In this document: piece by piece, positions 17,924 through 25,304 of the stretch
How positions within the stretch are numbered: position 1 is the stretch's first letter
Layout: every line of letters begins with the position of its first letter
Assembly: GCA_947630705.1 (NCBI GenBank)
Contig: CANRIK010000003.1
Coordinates: 62,001-126,000, forward strand
DNA from: an uncultured Clostridia bacterium
Lineage (GTDB): Bacteria; Bacillota; Clostridia; Christensenellales; Borkfalkiaceae
DNA length: 64,000 nt
Direction of reading: 5' to 3'
Position numbers and translations under genes: made by a program
Notes under the pieces: generated by a model
Databases searched by the model: none
Told to the model about the DNA's origin: nothing
The model's input: only the letters and a program-made list of their open reading frames with translations

Positions 17924-18615
17924 CTGAACACCTCCCTGAAAAGGGCGTCGAGAGATTTGCCCTCTCTCGACCTTATCTCTTCCGCCGGAGCGTCGAGTAT
18001 CGCTCGGCCTCTGTCGAGAAATACGGCGTGAGTGAGTATAGGCTCGATATCGGCTATAAGGTGCGTGCAAAGGAACACGGTCGAGCCCTCCGCGCGATGG
18101 AGCATTACTGTGTCCAGAATAAAGTCGCGCGCAGCCGGATCGACGCCGGCTATGGGCTCGTCGAGAATGTACAGCTTTGCGTTCCGCGCCATGGTGAGAA
18201 CGAGACCCAATTTTTCCTTGTTGCCCTTCGAAAGAGCCTTCACCTTCTGTTTAGAGGATATCCCCAGCCGCGAGAGCATTTCCTCGGCCTTGCCGCCGTC
18301 GAAGTCGGGAAAGAAATCTGCGTTGTAACGCATTGTCCTTCCGACGCTCATCCAGTCGCTCAAAAACGGCGCGTCCGGAAGATATGAGCAAATTGCCCTC
18401 GTCTCGGGACATGGAGCCATTCCGCCGACAAATATCCTGCCTTCGGTGGGTTGCAACATGCCCATCGCAAGTTTTATAAGCGTGGATTTGCCGCTTCCGT
18501 TGGGACCTAAAAGTCCGACTATTCCGCCCTCCTCAATATTGAGATTTAATCCCGAAAGAGCGGTGCAGTCTCCGTATTTTTTGACAAGACCTTCGCATCG
18601 AAGTATTTGGGTCAT
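17917..18615 (-). CDS. ABC transporter ATP-binding protein
   Basis: 232 residues. Walker A is LGPNGSGKST, the signature region is read as LSKGNKEKLGLVLTMA, a variant of LSGGQ typical of the ABC-2 exporter class, and Walker B is LYILDEPIAGVDP. The H-loop is CTHLIADIE. It pairs with the permease that overlaps it by 7 bases. The pair lies between rimM and trmD, and I infer it was inserted into a translation operon. Confidence 0.93.
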   Translation of the reverse strand: MTQILRCEGLVKKYGDCTALSGLNLNIEEGGIVGLLGPNGSGKSTLIKLAMGMLQPTEGRIFVGGMAPCPETRAICSYLPDAPFLSDWMSVGRTMRYNADFFPDFDGGKAEEMLSRLGISSKQKVKALSKGNKEKLGLVLTMARNAKLYILDEPIAGVDPAARDFILDTVMLHRAEGSTVFLCTHLIADIEPILTHAVFLDRGRAILDAPAEEIRSREGKSLDALFREVFRW

Positions 18616-18616
18616 T

Positions 18617-19120
18617 CTATTTCTCCCACACGGAAACTTCTTTAAATCGCTTTTTATCGACCGTAATAACCTTCTTTTCGAGGTCCACGTCGAGTATTAC
18701 TCCCTCTGCGGCGGCAAAGCTGACCTCGCCCTTTTGAGAGGAGAGCGTGAAAATATCCGTTCTGGCGGGCGTGACGGAAACGACCGTACCTATTTCGTCG
18801 CCGGAGGCCGCGACAACGGAGCAACCCGTCAAATCGCCTATATAATATCTGCCCTCCGGCAGCGGAGGACAATCTTCGCGAAGGGCTTCCATATCCTTGC
18901 CGCGCAGAAGCTCGGCGGCGTTTCTGTCCGCCACTCCGCGCAGAACTACATATGCGAACTCGCCGGACGCGCGCACGTTCAGTACGGAGTATTCTTCGCC
19001 CGATATATACACCTTTTTTATCTGTTTCAGAGTTTCGGCTTCGTCGAGATATACCTTGACTTTAAGCTCGCCGCGTATGCCCTGAGGCTTTAAAACGGAC
19101 GCAACCGTAAGAAATTCCAT
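18617..19120 (-). CDS. rimM: 16S rRNA processing protein RimM
   Basis: 167 residues from the ATG at 19120 (GGGGGAAATT upstream); the frame reaches 19168 but those codons lack a ribosome binding site. EFLTVASVLKPQGIRGELKV at the start and the PRC-barrel stretch YYIGDLTGCSV...DIFTL are RimM landmarks. The protein helps mature the 30S head and binds S19. It follows the S16 and KH-protein genes, as in Bacillus. Confidence 0.95.
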   Translation of the reverse strand: MEFLTVASVLKPQGIRGELKVKVYLDEAETLKQIKKVYISGEEYSVLNVRASGEFAYVVLRGVADRNAAELLRGKDMEALREDCPPLPEGRYYIGDLTGCSVVAASGDEIGTVVSVTPARTDIFTLSSQKGEVSFAAAEGVILDVDLEKKVITVDKKRFKEVSVWEK

Positions 19121-19226
19121 AATTTCCCCCATTGAAAGACAGCCGAAAAAAGTCGGCGACCTGTACAATTCTCCGCACCTTTTTCGGCTCTTGATTCTGC
19201 ATTTGATTTGCCGGAAAATTCCGGAT

Positions 19227-19466
19227 TCAAGCCTTTTCTTTTATTTCAACGAAGTAGCGCTTGCCGCCGTGAGGCGTTGCCGCGCCTACGAGAGTGCGGA
19301 TAGCCTTTGCTATCTTACCCTGTTTGCCTATTACTTTGCCCATGTCGCTTGCGGCAAGATATACGGTGACTTCAATCGAATGTTCCTTCTCTTCCACATT
19401 GTACTCTATCTGGTCGCGGCATTCCGCAAAGTGTTCCACAATGTACTTTATGAGTTCAAGTTCCAT
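19227..19466 (-). CDS. khpA: KH-domain RNA-binding protein KhpA (YlqC)
   Basis: 79 residues, a single KH domain. The GxxG loop is GKVIGKQGKIAKAIRTLV near the middle, and the N-terminus is LIKYIVEHFAE. In Gram-positives KhpA pairs with KhpB and affects cell division and RNA metabolism. It is located between rpsP and rimM, the conserved position. GAGGGAGC lies before the ATG. Confidence 0.95.
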   Translation of the reverse strand: MELELIKYIVEHFAECRDQIEYNVEEKEHSIEVTVYLAASDMGKVIGKQGKIAKAIRTLVGAATPHGGKRYFVEIKEKA

Positions 19467-19536
19467 ATCTGCTCCCTCGGCGCATTGATAAGGGATGATG
19501 CGCCATCAGATTTGTATTCCGAAGCTGCGGAATATA

Positions 19537-19833
19537 TTATTCCTTCTTCTTTTTGTTGTTTGTCTTGGGCGCGGAGAGTTTTTTGCTCTGCTCTATAACG
19601 CCGGCCTTTACAAGGTAGCTCTTTACCGTTTCGGTAGGCTGAACGCCCTTTGCAATCCATTCCTTGGCCTTTTCGACGTCGATATTGATTTCCGCCGGAT
19701 TTTTCAGAGGATCGACATAACCGATTTTATCGATGTACTCGCCCGACTGCGCCTTGCGCGAATCGATAACTACGATGCGGTAGAAAGGGCTCTTCTTGTC
19801 GCCCATTCTGGTAAGTCTCATTTTAACTGCCAT
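19537..19833 (-). CDS. rpsP: 30S ribosomal protein S16
   Basis: 98 residues: [26 protein letters not shown] is the S16 start and [21 protein letters not shown] the C-terminal helix region, ending in a lysine-rich tail. It binds early in 30S assembly. CAGGAG lies before the ATG. Confidence 0.98.
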   Translation of the reverse strand: MAVKMRLTRMGDKKSPFYRIVVIDSRKAQSGEYIDKIGYVDPLKNPAEINIDVEKAKEWIAKGVQPTETVKSYLVKAGVIEQSKKLSAPKTNNKKKKE

Positions 19834-19915
19834 TTTTATATACTCCTGTAAATTGATTTTTTTATTAATTTATTAAAACCCGATACGTGTTGAGTTTTCT
19901 CTTGTTTTTGCGGCG

Positions 19916-21232
19916 TTACGCGAAGGGGAAACGCCTCTTTCCGCCTTTTAATTGTTTCATTAGCTGTTTGGTCTGTTCAAACTGTTTCAGAAGCTGATTT
20001 ATTTCCTGTACGCTGGTGCCGGAGCCCGACGCTATCCGCTTTTTACGCGAAGAATTGATGATCGAAGGGTCCACGCGCTCCCTCTTCGTCATGGAGAGGA
20101 TTATCGCCTTCGTGCGTTCCATCTTCTTTTCGTCGATATCTTCGGGGCGCACTTTTTTGCCGACATTGCCCGGCATCATCGAAATGAGAGCCTGCGCGCC
20201 GCCCATCTTTTTCATGCTTTCGAACTGCGTGAGGAAATCTTCCAAAGTGAAGGTGTTTTCAAGCATCTTCTTCTGCATAACCTTGGCCTGTTCCTCCGTT
20301 ACCGCCTCCTGCGCCTTTTCAATCAACGTCAAAACGTCGCCCATTCCCAATATGCGCGAAGCCATTCTGTCGGGATAGAAAGGTTCGAGATCGGTAAGTT
20401 TTTCGCCCACGCCTATAAACTTTATCGGCTTGCCCGTAACCGCCTTTATGGAGAGGCAGGCGCCGCCGCGCGTATCGCCGTCGAGTTTTGTAAGAATTAT
20501 GCCCGTAATTTCAAGCCGCTCGTTAAAGGTCTTGGCGACGTTTACTGCGACCTGTCCCATCATGCTGTCCACCGTGAGAAGAATTTCCGCGACATCGACC
20601 GCCTTCTTGATTTCTTCGAGCTCTTTCATCAACGGCTCGTCGATTTCGAGTCTGCCGGCAGTATCTACTATTACCGTATCGTAGCCCATCGACCGCGCGT
20701 AGGCCACAGCTTCCGCCGCCGTTTTTACGGGGTTCTGCGTTCCCTTTTCAAACACTTCCGCGCCGGCGTTCTTGCCTACCACTTTCAGCTGGTTTATTGC
20801 CGCCGGACGATAGACGTCGCAAGCGGCCAAAAGAGGTTTCTTGCCGTTCTTTTTTAGGAGTATTGCAAGTTTTCCGCAGAGAGTTGTCTTGCCGGCGCCC
20901 TGCAAGCCGCACATCATTATTACCGTCGGAGGCTTGGGGGAGACGTTCAGTTTCTGATTCTGCGAACCCATCAAAGCTATGAGCTCTTCATTGACTATTT
21001 TTATTACCTGTTGCGCCGGATTCAGAGATTTCAATATCTCCTGACCGACCGCCTTTTCGGAGACCTCGGAACAGAATTGCTTTGCAACCTGAACGTTCAC
21101 GTCGGCTTCGAGAAGAGCCACGCGCACCTCGCGCATGGCCGTCTTTATTTCAAGCTCCGTAAGCCTGCCGCGCTTGGTCAGTTTTGAAAATATATGATTT
21201 AATCTTTCGGATAAAGAGGCAAAAAGAGCCAT
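19916..21232 (-). CDS. ffh: Signal recognition particle protein Ffh
   Basis: 438 residues. An N-terminal helical bundle precedes the GTPase motifs GLQGAGKTT, DTAGR and TKLDGD. The methionine-rich M domain includes IISMMPGN and the RNA-binding SGSGTSVQEINQLLKQF. It targets nascent membrane proteins to FtsY and SecYEG. The SRP RNA itself is not in this window. AAGGAG lies before the ATG. Confidence 0.98.
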   Translation of the reverse strand: MALFASLSERLNHIFSKLTKRGRLTELEIKTAMREVRVALLEADVNVQVAKQFCSEVSEKAVGQEILKSLNPAQQVIKIVNEELIALMGSQNQKLNVSPKPPTVIMMCGLQGAGKTTLCGKLAILLKKNGKKPLLAACDVYRPAAINQLKVVGKNAGAEVFEKGTQNPVKTAAEAVAYARSMGYDTVIVDTAGRLEIDEPLMKELEEIKKAVDVAEILLTVDSMMGQVAVNVAKTFNERLEITGIILTKLDGDTRGGACLSIKAVTGKPIKFIGVGEKLTDLEPFYPDRMASRILGMGDVLTLIEKAQEAVTEEQAKVMQKKMLENTFTLEDFLTQFESMKKMGGAQALISMMPGNVGKKVRPEDIDEKKMERTKAIILSMTKRERVDPSIINSSRKKRIASGSGTSVQEINQLLKQFEQTKQLMKQLKGGKRRFPFA

Positions 21233-21304
21233 ACCTCGCTCCTTATTTTATTTACTTTTTTACTCGTTTAATCGCGACGTTTTAAGAGCGCGATATCCCG
21301 AATT

Positions 21305-21712
21305 CTATTTTTCGTACGAAGTTTGAGAATCGGAACCGCCGAGAGCTTCCGCCGCTTTGGACGAATAATCTTTTGCGACTATCTCTTCGAGTTGATTTAT
21401 CTCTTCCTCAAATTCCGAATGAGCGGCTTTGAAAGCCTCCGCCCAACGCGTTACGTCGTTGAGTTTCAGCCTCATTTCAAGTCCGTACTCCCTTCCGTTC
21501 TCCACAACTTTCAACTTGTTTTCAAGTTCGGCGAGTTGACGCTTGCAGCCGTTCAGACAGTCCGACACCGCCTGACGGGATATGCCCTTCTCCGCGGCTA
21601 TTTCCGAGAGTGTAAGATCTAAATTGATATATAAATTTGTGATTTCACGCTGCGTAGGGGTCAGCAGTTCGGAATAACTGTCCCAAAGCCGCATAAATTC
21701 CAACTTGTTCAT
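21305..21712 (-). CDS. ylxM: YlxM family helix-turn-helix protein
   Basis: 135 residues from the ATG at 21712. The helix-turn-helix LTLSEIAAEKGISRQAVSDCL follows LTPTQREITNLYI, the YlxM/p13 pattern. The family is encoded beside ffh and is thought to modulate the SRP pathway. The longer frame (to 21748) starts inside the promoter, so the inner ATG is preferred. There is no clear ribosome binding site in front of it. A roughly 60-residue C-terminal helical region follows. Confidence 0.88.
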   Translation of the reverse strand: MNKLEFMRLWDSYSELLTPTQREITNLYINLDLTLSEIAAEKGISRQAVSDCLNGCKRQLAELENKLKVVENGREYGLEMRLKLNDVTRWAEAFKAAHSEFEEEINQLEEIVAKDYSSKAAEALGGSDSQTSYEK

Positions 21713-21739
21713 AACCGTAAAGCCGAAAAACTTGACACT

Positions 21740-21768
21740 ATAATACATCTGCGAGCAATTTCTGTCAA
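21740..21768 (-). promoter_or_regulatory. Promoter of the ylxM-ffh-rpsP operon
   Basis: TTGACA (21763-21768), 17-base spacer, TATTAT (21740-21745) on the minus strand, about 21-28 bases before the chosen ylxM ATG. Confidence 0.8.
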
Positions 21769-21864
21769 GTCATTTTACTTGACTGAATGGCATTTTTACA
21801 TAATTAACATTTTTTTTTAATTTTTAACATAATATTTGTAAAACCTGAATTAAAAAGCAATAAT

Positions 21865-21893
21865 TTGACAGTCGGGGAGCACGGTGATAAAAT
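21865..21893 (+). promoter_or_regulatory. Promoter of the 76-residue orphan gene
   Basis: TTGACA (21865-21870), 17-base spacer, TAAAAT (21888-21893), about 28 bases before the ATG. Confidence 0.75.
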
Positions 21894-21921
21894 TAACTCA
21901 AATATTGGGGAGATGTGAATT

Positions 21922-22152
21922 ATGTGTAAGAGTATTGACGGCGTTCTGTACGACACCGCAAATTCTACGATAGATAAGAAATTCACCTACGGTATCCCCG
22001 GCGATCCATGCGGCTATGAAGAGACCTTGTACATAACGAACGACGGAAGATACTTCATTTATACTTTCGGTGGGATAAACTCAAAATATCCCGTTGAAAA
22101 TATTGTACCTATTGCAAGGGAGGACGTGAAAGCGTGGATGATGTCGCGCTGA
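21922..22152 (+). CDS. Small orphan protein of unknown function
   Basis: 76 residues, predicted soluble, with no membrane segment. It looks like a widespread family of short proteins in Gram-positive anaerobes that share a YDT start, an E-x-LY strand, G-x-YF, GG-x-x-SKY and a closing I-P-(I/L)...W. All of these are visible here (YDTANS, EETLYITNDGRYF, GGINSKYP, IVPIAREDVKAWM). I recall this pattern from genes on mobile elements, but no function is known to me. It has its own promoter, a GGGGAGATG ribosome binding site and a strong terminator. Confidence 0.8.
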   Translation: MCKSIDGVLYDTANSTIDKKFTYGIPGDPCGYEETLYITNDGRYFIYTFGGINSKYPVENIVPIAREDVKAWMMSR

Positions 22153-22213
22153 ATTTCAAGGCACGCCTCACTGCTTTACGTACGGTGAAAAGAAAAATTA
22201 CAGGCTAAAACAT

Positions 22214-22252
22214 GTCGCCGCGGCAAACTGCCGCGGCGACTTTATTTGTTTT
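22214..22252 (+). terminator. Intrinsic terminator after the 76-residue orphan
   Basis: Perfect 11-bp stem GTCGCCGCGGC/GCCGCGGCGAC with loop AAACT, followed by TTTATTTGTTTT. Confidence 0.88.
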
Positions 22253-22288
22253 ATTGACAAATAATAACGGTTCAGATCCGATTTGCGT

Positions 22289-23725
22289 TCACTCCACCTC
22301 TTCCGGAAATTCCGGAGCGCTTTCGTCGCCGTGCGGCCCGTATCTTCTGGGATTGTCGGGCGTATCGTCTTTCGGCTTGCCGTTATAAAGAACCTTCAAA
22401 AGTATGGGGGTAAGTATGGATGAAACGAGAATGAGCAATACCGTCATTATCATAAATTGCGGCGGCAGCGCGTTTTCGCCCAACGTGGGGCTCGTTACCG
22501 TGGCCGTGACTATCAGCGCGACCTCGCCGCGCGCCATCATTCCCACTCCGCCTATGGCGCTCTCGCGAAGATTGTATTTAAACGCCTTGCATACGAGGCC
22601 GCATCCGACTACCTTTCCTATCAAGCCCATGAGCACCGCCAGCACCGCAAACAAGAGCACGGTGGGGTCGAGACCGAGGAAGGATATCGACGTTATTCCG
22701 ATATTCGCAAAGAACACGGGAGCGAAGATGGTGTAAGTGCAGACCTCTATCTTGGTATCGGCGTATGCGCTGGCGCGGTGAGCCGTGGAGAGCACAACTC
22801 CGGCAAGAAACGCGCCCGTTATGTCCGCCACTCCGAAAATCTCTTCCGCAATCCAACTGTACAAAAAGCATATTGCCAGCGAAAATATGGGTATGCGGTG
22901 GGTAGTGGCTCTCTTTTTTTCAAGCCAACGGAACACGTAATGAATTCCTATGCCGGCGACTATTGCAAATATGAAGAAGCAGACGATCATTATTATCGTG
23001 CCGTAAATCTGACCCTTGAACCACTCGAAACCGTTGGAGTATTCCTGCGAGTTTCCGGCTTTGGCAATGCCGGTCACCACGGAGAGCAGAACTATTCCTA
23101 TTACGTCGTCTATAATGGCGGCGGAAACTATGGTCGTGCCCAGCTTGTCGTGAATCTTCCCCAATTCCTTCAAAACGGATACGGTTATCGCAACGCTCGT
23201 GGCGGTGAGTATCGTTCCTATGAACAGCGAGCGGAAAATGTTCGCCGCAGAAGCAAAACCGAGGTCGATATTCCCGAAGGGCATGGAAATGGCAAATCCC
23301 AGAATAAGCGGCAGAGCGACTCCGGCAGACGCGACCAGAACGGCGGCCATGCCGGTGCTTTTGAGCTCTTTAAGATTTGTTTCGAGTCCGGCGGAGAACA
23401 TCAACAGCAGAACGCCTATCTTCGCGAAGATATCAAGGCCGTTTGACGCCGCAACGTCCCTGCCGAAAAATACGGAGAGAGCTTCGGACATGTCGGAGCT
23501 CTTCGGGAGCACGAAAAGCGGCGTATAATTTCCGCCCTCGAAGCCTATAAGACTGAAACCGCAGAAATCGCCGAAAATTGCCGGTCCGACCAAGATTCCG
23601 GCTATGATGAAGCCGAGCACCTGCGGAAGTCCGGCTTTTCTGAACAACAGACCCAAGAGTTTGCTCGTCAATAAAATTATGGCCAGCACCGCGGCAAAGC
23701 CGAGCACCGAATTGCCTTCAAACAT
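22289..23725 (-). CDS. Cation:proton antiporter (CPA2/KefB-type)
   Basis: 478 residues from the ATG at 23725 (AGGAAGAG upstream), with about 12 membrane segments. The LPQVLGFIIAGILVGP motif, SAGLETNLKEL, and the paired ISAAIIDDVIGIV-type aspartate motif (here VSAAIIDDVIGIVLL) mark the Na+/H+ exchanger superfamily. No TrkA-N domain follows; a short acidic tail ends the protein. It is likely used for cytoplasmic pH or sodium homeostasis, but ion specificity cannot be read from sequence. It is monocistronic. Confidence 0.9.
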   Translation of the reverse strand: MFEGNSVLGFAAVLAIILLTSKLLGLLFRKAGLPQVLGFIIAGILVGPAIFGDFCGFSLIGFEGGNYTPLFVLPKSSDMSEALSVFFGRDVAASNGLDIFAKIGVLLLMFSAGLETNLKELKSTGMAAVLVASAGVALPLILGFAISMPFGNIDLGFASAANIFRSLFIGTILTATSVAITVSVLKELGKIHDKLGTTIVSAAIIDDVIGIVLLSVVTGIAKAGNSQEYSNGFEWFKGQIYGTIIMIVCFFIFAIVAGIGIHYVFRWLEKKRATTHRIPIFSLAICFLYSWIAEEIFGVADITGAFLAGVVLSTAHRASAYADTKIEVCTYTIFAPVFFANIGITSISFLGLDPTVLLFAVLAVLMGLIGKVVGCGLVCKAFKYNLRESAIGGVGMMARGEVALIVTATVTSPTLGENALPPQFMIMTVLLILVSSILTPILLKVLYNGKPKDDTPDNPRRYGPHGDESAPEFPEEVE

Positions 23726-23753
23726 AATTCTCTCTTCCTTTTCGTCGCACAAA

Positions 23754-23781
23754 ATTATATCACTTTGAAAGTAAAATGCAA
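23754..23781 (-). promoter_or_regulatory. Promoter of the antiporter gene
   Basis: TTGCAT (23776-23781), 16-base spacer, TATAAT (23754-23759) on the minus strand. Confidence 0.7.
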
Positions 23782-23864
23782 ACGATTTTTTATCGTAAAA
23801 AATATTTACGGAGCAACCGCCCGAACTATTTAAAAAAATTTTTTGATTTTTTTTGATTTACCTA

Positions 23865-23892
23865 TTGACAAACGTTTTTTATATGTTATAAT
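23865..23892 (+). promoter_or_regulatory. Consensus promoter of the ncRNA candidate
   Basis: Perfect TTGACA (23865-23870) and perfect TATAAT (23887-23892) with a 16-base spacer. Together with the terminator at 24262 it delimits a transcript of about 390 bases. Confidence 0.85.
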
Positions 23893-24059
23893 GAAGTTGA
23901 AAAAAGAAAATAACTTACAAAAAGTGTTAGACGTCAACATTTTTTAAACGCAGTAAGTATGTTTCAAGTAGTCGCGTGAGCGACGGATTTGTACAATTCC
24001 GAGGAGGCAGGCCGGCAGCCGCTTCTATATGATAAGGCAAGATGTTGGGAGGTAGAGTT

Positions 24060-24107
24060 ATGAAAAGACTTTACTTGAATCTCACCACCACGCAAAAAGG
24101 AAGGTAA
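24060..24107 (+). CDS. Possible 15-residue leader-type peptide inside the ncRNA candidate
   Basis: ATG to TAA encoding MKRLYLNLTTTQKGR, preceded by GGGAGGTAGAGTT, a good ribosome binding site. The same bases form the stem GGTAGAGTT/AATTCTACC, so the signal may be coincidental: structure and translation would compete. Nothing else supports translation. Confidence 0.25.
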   Translation: MKRLYLNLTTTQKGR

Positions 24108-24261
24108 ACTCCAATGTACAATTCTACCCATGAGGTTACAATCTGACGCGGTTGAAAATTTGGCAACGATAACCAAAGTTGCAGGGTTTATTAACCGACG
24201 AGCCGATGAAGGCACCGCGTGATTAATTACCTCGCAATTAAAACTAAATATAAAATATTCG

Positions 24262-24292
24262 GCCCCGTGCGGTTGCGCGGGGCTTGTTTTTT
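24262..24292 (+). terminator. Intrinsic terminator of the ncRNA candidate
   Basis: 9-bp stem GCCCCGTGC/GCGCGGGGC (one G-U pair) with tetraloop GGTT, then TTGTTTTTT. Confidence 0.92.
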
Positions 24293-24407
24293 GCCTTTTT
24301 ACCGTGCTCCGAACATTTTATGTACGTTGGCGAGTCCGCCGCGTTATTGCCTGCCGCCGTGGAGCTCCTCTCCTCTCGCGTTTACTGCGGTGGCTCGCCC
24401 ATCTCTC

Positions 24408-24995
24408 TCATTCTATGCCTTCGAGCTCGTCGAGGGTAAGACTGAAAGCCGGAATAAAATTCTCGAAGAAATAATCCACCTCCGGCATTTTCCGCGACAG
24501 AAGGTCTTTTTTAATGGATTTTTCGGCTTTGACGAATTCTTTATTGCCGCTTTTGAGTTCTTCGAGGCATTTTACGTACGCCGCGAGCCTGTCTGCCGCC
24601 TTCATAAGCGAATATTCCACGCTTTCCGCGTCCGGTTTTACAGATTTTTCCAATTCCGTACGAAGTTCGTCGGGAAGAGTGGCAAGCAGTTTGTCGCAGG
24701 CTCTGTCTTCGAGTTGCTTGTAGGCGCCGTGGATGGAATTGTTGAAATATTTTATGGGAGTGGGCATATCTCCCGTCATAACCTCGCTGCACTCGTGGTA
24801 CACTGCATAGAGCACGCACTTCTCGGGGTCGGCTGAGCCGCCGAATATCTTATTGTTTATTACGGCGAGGGCGTGCGCAAGCATGGCAACCTGCTCGGAA
24901 TGTTCCATAATATTCTCGGAGCGCACGGAGCGCATGAGCTGCCAGCGCTTTATATATTTCATTCTGTCCATAAAGGCATAAAAATTATAGGACAT
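24408..24995 (-). CDS. HD-domain 5'-deoxynucleotidase, YfbR-like
   Basis: 195 residues. The HD-domain metal ligands are seen in ENIMEHSEQVAMLAHAL (first His) and VYHECSEVMTGDMPTPIKYFN (the His near a Glu, then Asp). The latter, with its TGDMPTPIKY stretch, is the YfbR signature. E. coli YfbR removes phosphate from deoxynucleoside 5'-monophosphates. It is monocistronic, with GAGAGGTGG before the ATG, and is divergent from the ThiT gene. Confidence 0.9.
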   Translation of the reverse strand: MSYNFYAFMDRMKYIKRWQLMRSVRSENIMEHSEQVAMLAHALAVINNKIFGGSADPEKCVLYAVYHECSEVMTGDMPTPIKYFNNSIHGAYKQLEDRACDKLLATLPDELRTELEKSVKPDAESVEYSLMKAADRLAAYVKCLEELKSGNKEFVKAEKSIKKDLLSRKMPEVDYFFENFIPAFSLTLDELEGIE

Positions 24996-25023
24996 TTATT
25001 CCACCTCTCTGACATTTTTATAA

Positions 25024-25052
25024 ATTATATAACATATTCCGCAAAAATTCAA
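25024..25052 (-). promoter_or_regulatory. Promoter of the YfbR-like gene
   Basis: TTGAAT (25047-25052), 17-base spacer, TATAAT (25024-25029) on the minus strand. Its -35 box abuts the -35 box of the divergent thiT promoter with no base between. Confidence 0.75.
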
Positions 25053-25081
25053 TTGACTTTGCGCCGTTATTGCAATATAAT
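25053..25081 (+). promoter_or_regulatory. Promoter of the TPP riboswitch-thiT transcript
   Basis: TTGACT (25053-25058), 17-base spacer, TATAAT (25076-25081). Confidence 0.78.
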
Positions 25082-25145
25082 TTTAATATAGTTCGCAAGG
25101 TTCAGACTCACGGTCCTGCGGAACTGAAATTTATTTAATTTAATC

Positions 25146-25236
25146 GTCGGGGGTGCTGCGGAAATATTTATCTGCCGCGGCTGAGATTATACCCTTTGAA
25201 TCGGCAACGTAATTGTTGAGCGATAGTGCAAAGAGA
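25146..25236 (+). promoter_or_regulatory. TPP (THI-box) riboswitch, somewhat divergent
   Basis: The conserved TPP words occur in order: GGGGGTGC, GCGGCTGAGA, ACCC, TTTGAA, GATAGTGC (usual GATAATGC) and the closing AAAGAGA (usual TAGGGA). The second half deviates from consensus, with a short CAAC/GTTG hairpin. The location, upstream of a thiamine transporter gene, supports the call. Confidence 0.82.
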
Positions 25237-25245
25237 TTTTTTCGG

Positions 25246-25284
25246 GCATTCCCTAAATTTTTTATGGGGAAGGCTTTTTATTTT
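25246..25284 (+). terminator. Terminator of the TPP riboswitch expression platform
   Basis: GCATTCCC pairs with GGGAAGGC (one mismatch) around an AT-rich loop, followed by TTTTTATTTT, 20 bases before the thiT ribosome binding site. It suggests transcriptional off-control by thiamine pyrophosphate. Confidence 0.7.
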
Positions 25285-25304
25285 CGGCGGTTAAAGGAGG
25301 TTTT

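Larger units (their letters stand above)
23899..24292 (+). ncRNA. Structured non-coding RNA candidate (about 390 nt, class not identified)
   Basis: The segment has a consensus promoter, a perfect 9-bp terminator and no long reading frame of its own, and it lies alone between two minus-strand genes. Pairings seen: GTCGC/GCGAC with loop GTGA (23970-23983); CGGA/TCCG (23984-24001); GGTAGAGTT/AATTCTACC (24051-24128) enclosing TTTACTT/AGGTAAA; ACGCGGT/ACCGCGT (24146-24221) enclosing GCAAC/GTTGC and GGTT/AACC hairpins. The word TGTACAATTC occurs twice. tmRNA, RNase P, SRP and 6S hallmarks are absent. The raiA-motif RNA of Gram-positives is a possible class but could not be verified. A 15-codon reading frame lies inside. 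Confidence 0.75.

Noticed and set aside
17924-18070. N-terminal extension of the ABC permease
   Set aside because: It lies wholly within the ATPase gene, is basic and unlike a membrane protein, and the ATG at 17923 has an excellent ribosome binding site.
21804-21986. 60-codon minus-strand frame over the ylxM/orphan gap
   Set aside because: It runs through AT-rich promoter DNA and the antisense of the orphan gene; no translation signals.
23964-24215. 83-codon minus-strand frame
   Set aside because: It is antisense to the ncRNA candidate and has no ribosome binding site or family resemblance.
24195-24225. A T-box-like word GGCACCGCG in the ncRNA candidate
   Set aside because: ACCGCGT pairs perfectly with an upstream ACGCGGT, no stem I features were seen, and no plus-strand gene follows the terminator, so an aminoacyl-tRNA-sensing leader is not supported.
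23899-24292. tmRNA, RNase P, SRP or 6S RNA as identity of the ncRNA candidate
   Set aside because: No CCA-ending tRNA-like part, no GAGGAAAGUC-type P4 core, no GGAAGCA SRP tetraloop region and no 6S-like long rod were found by eye.
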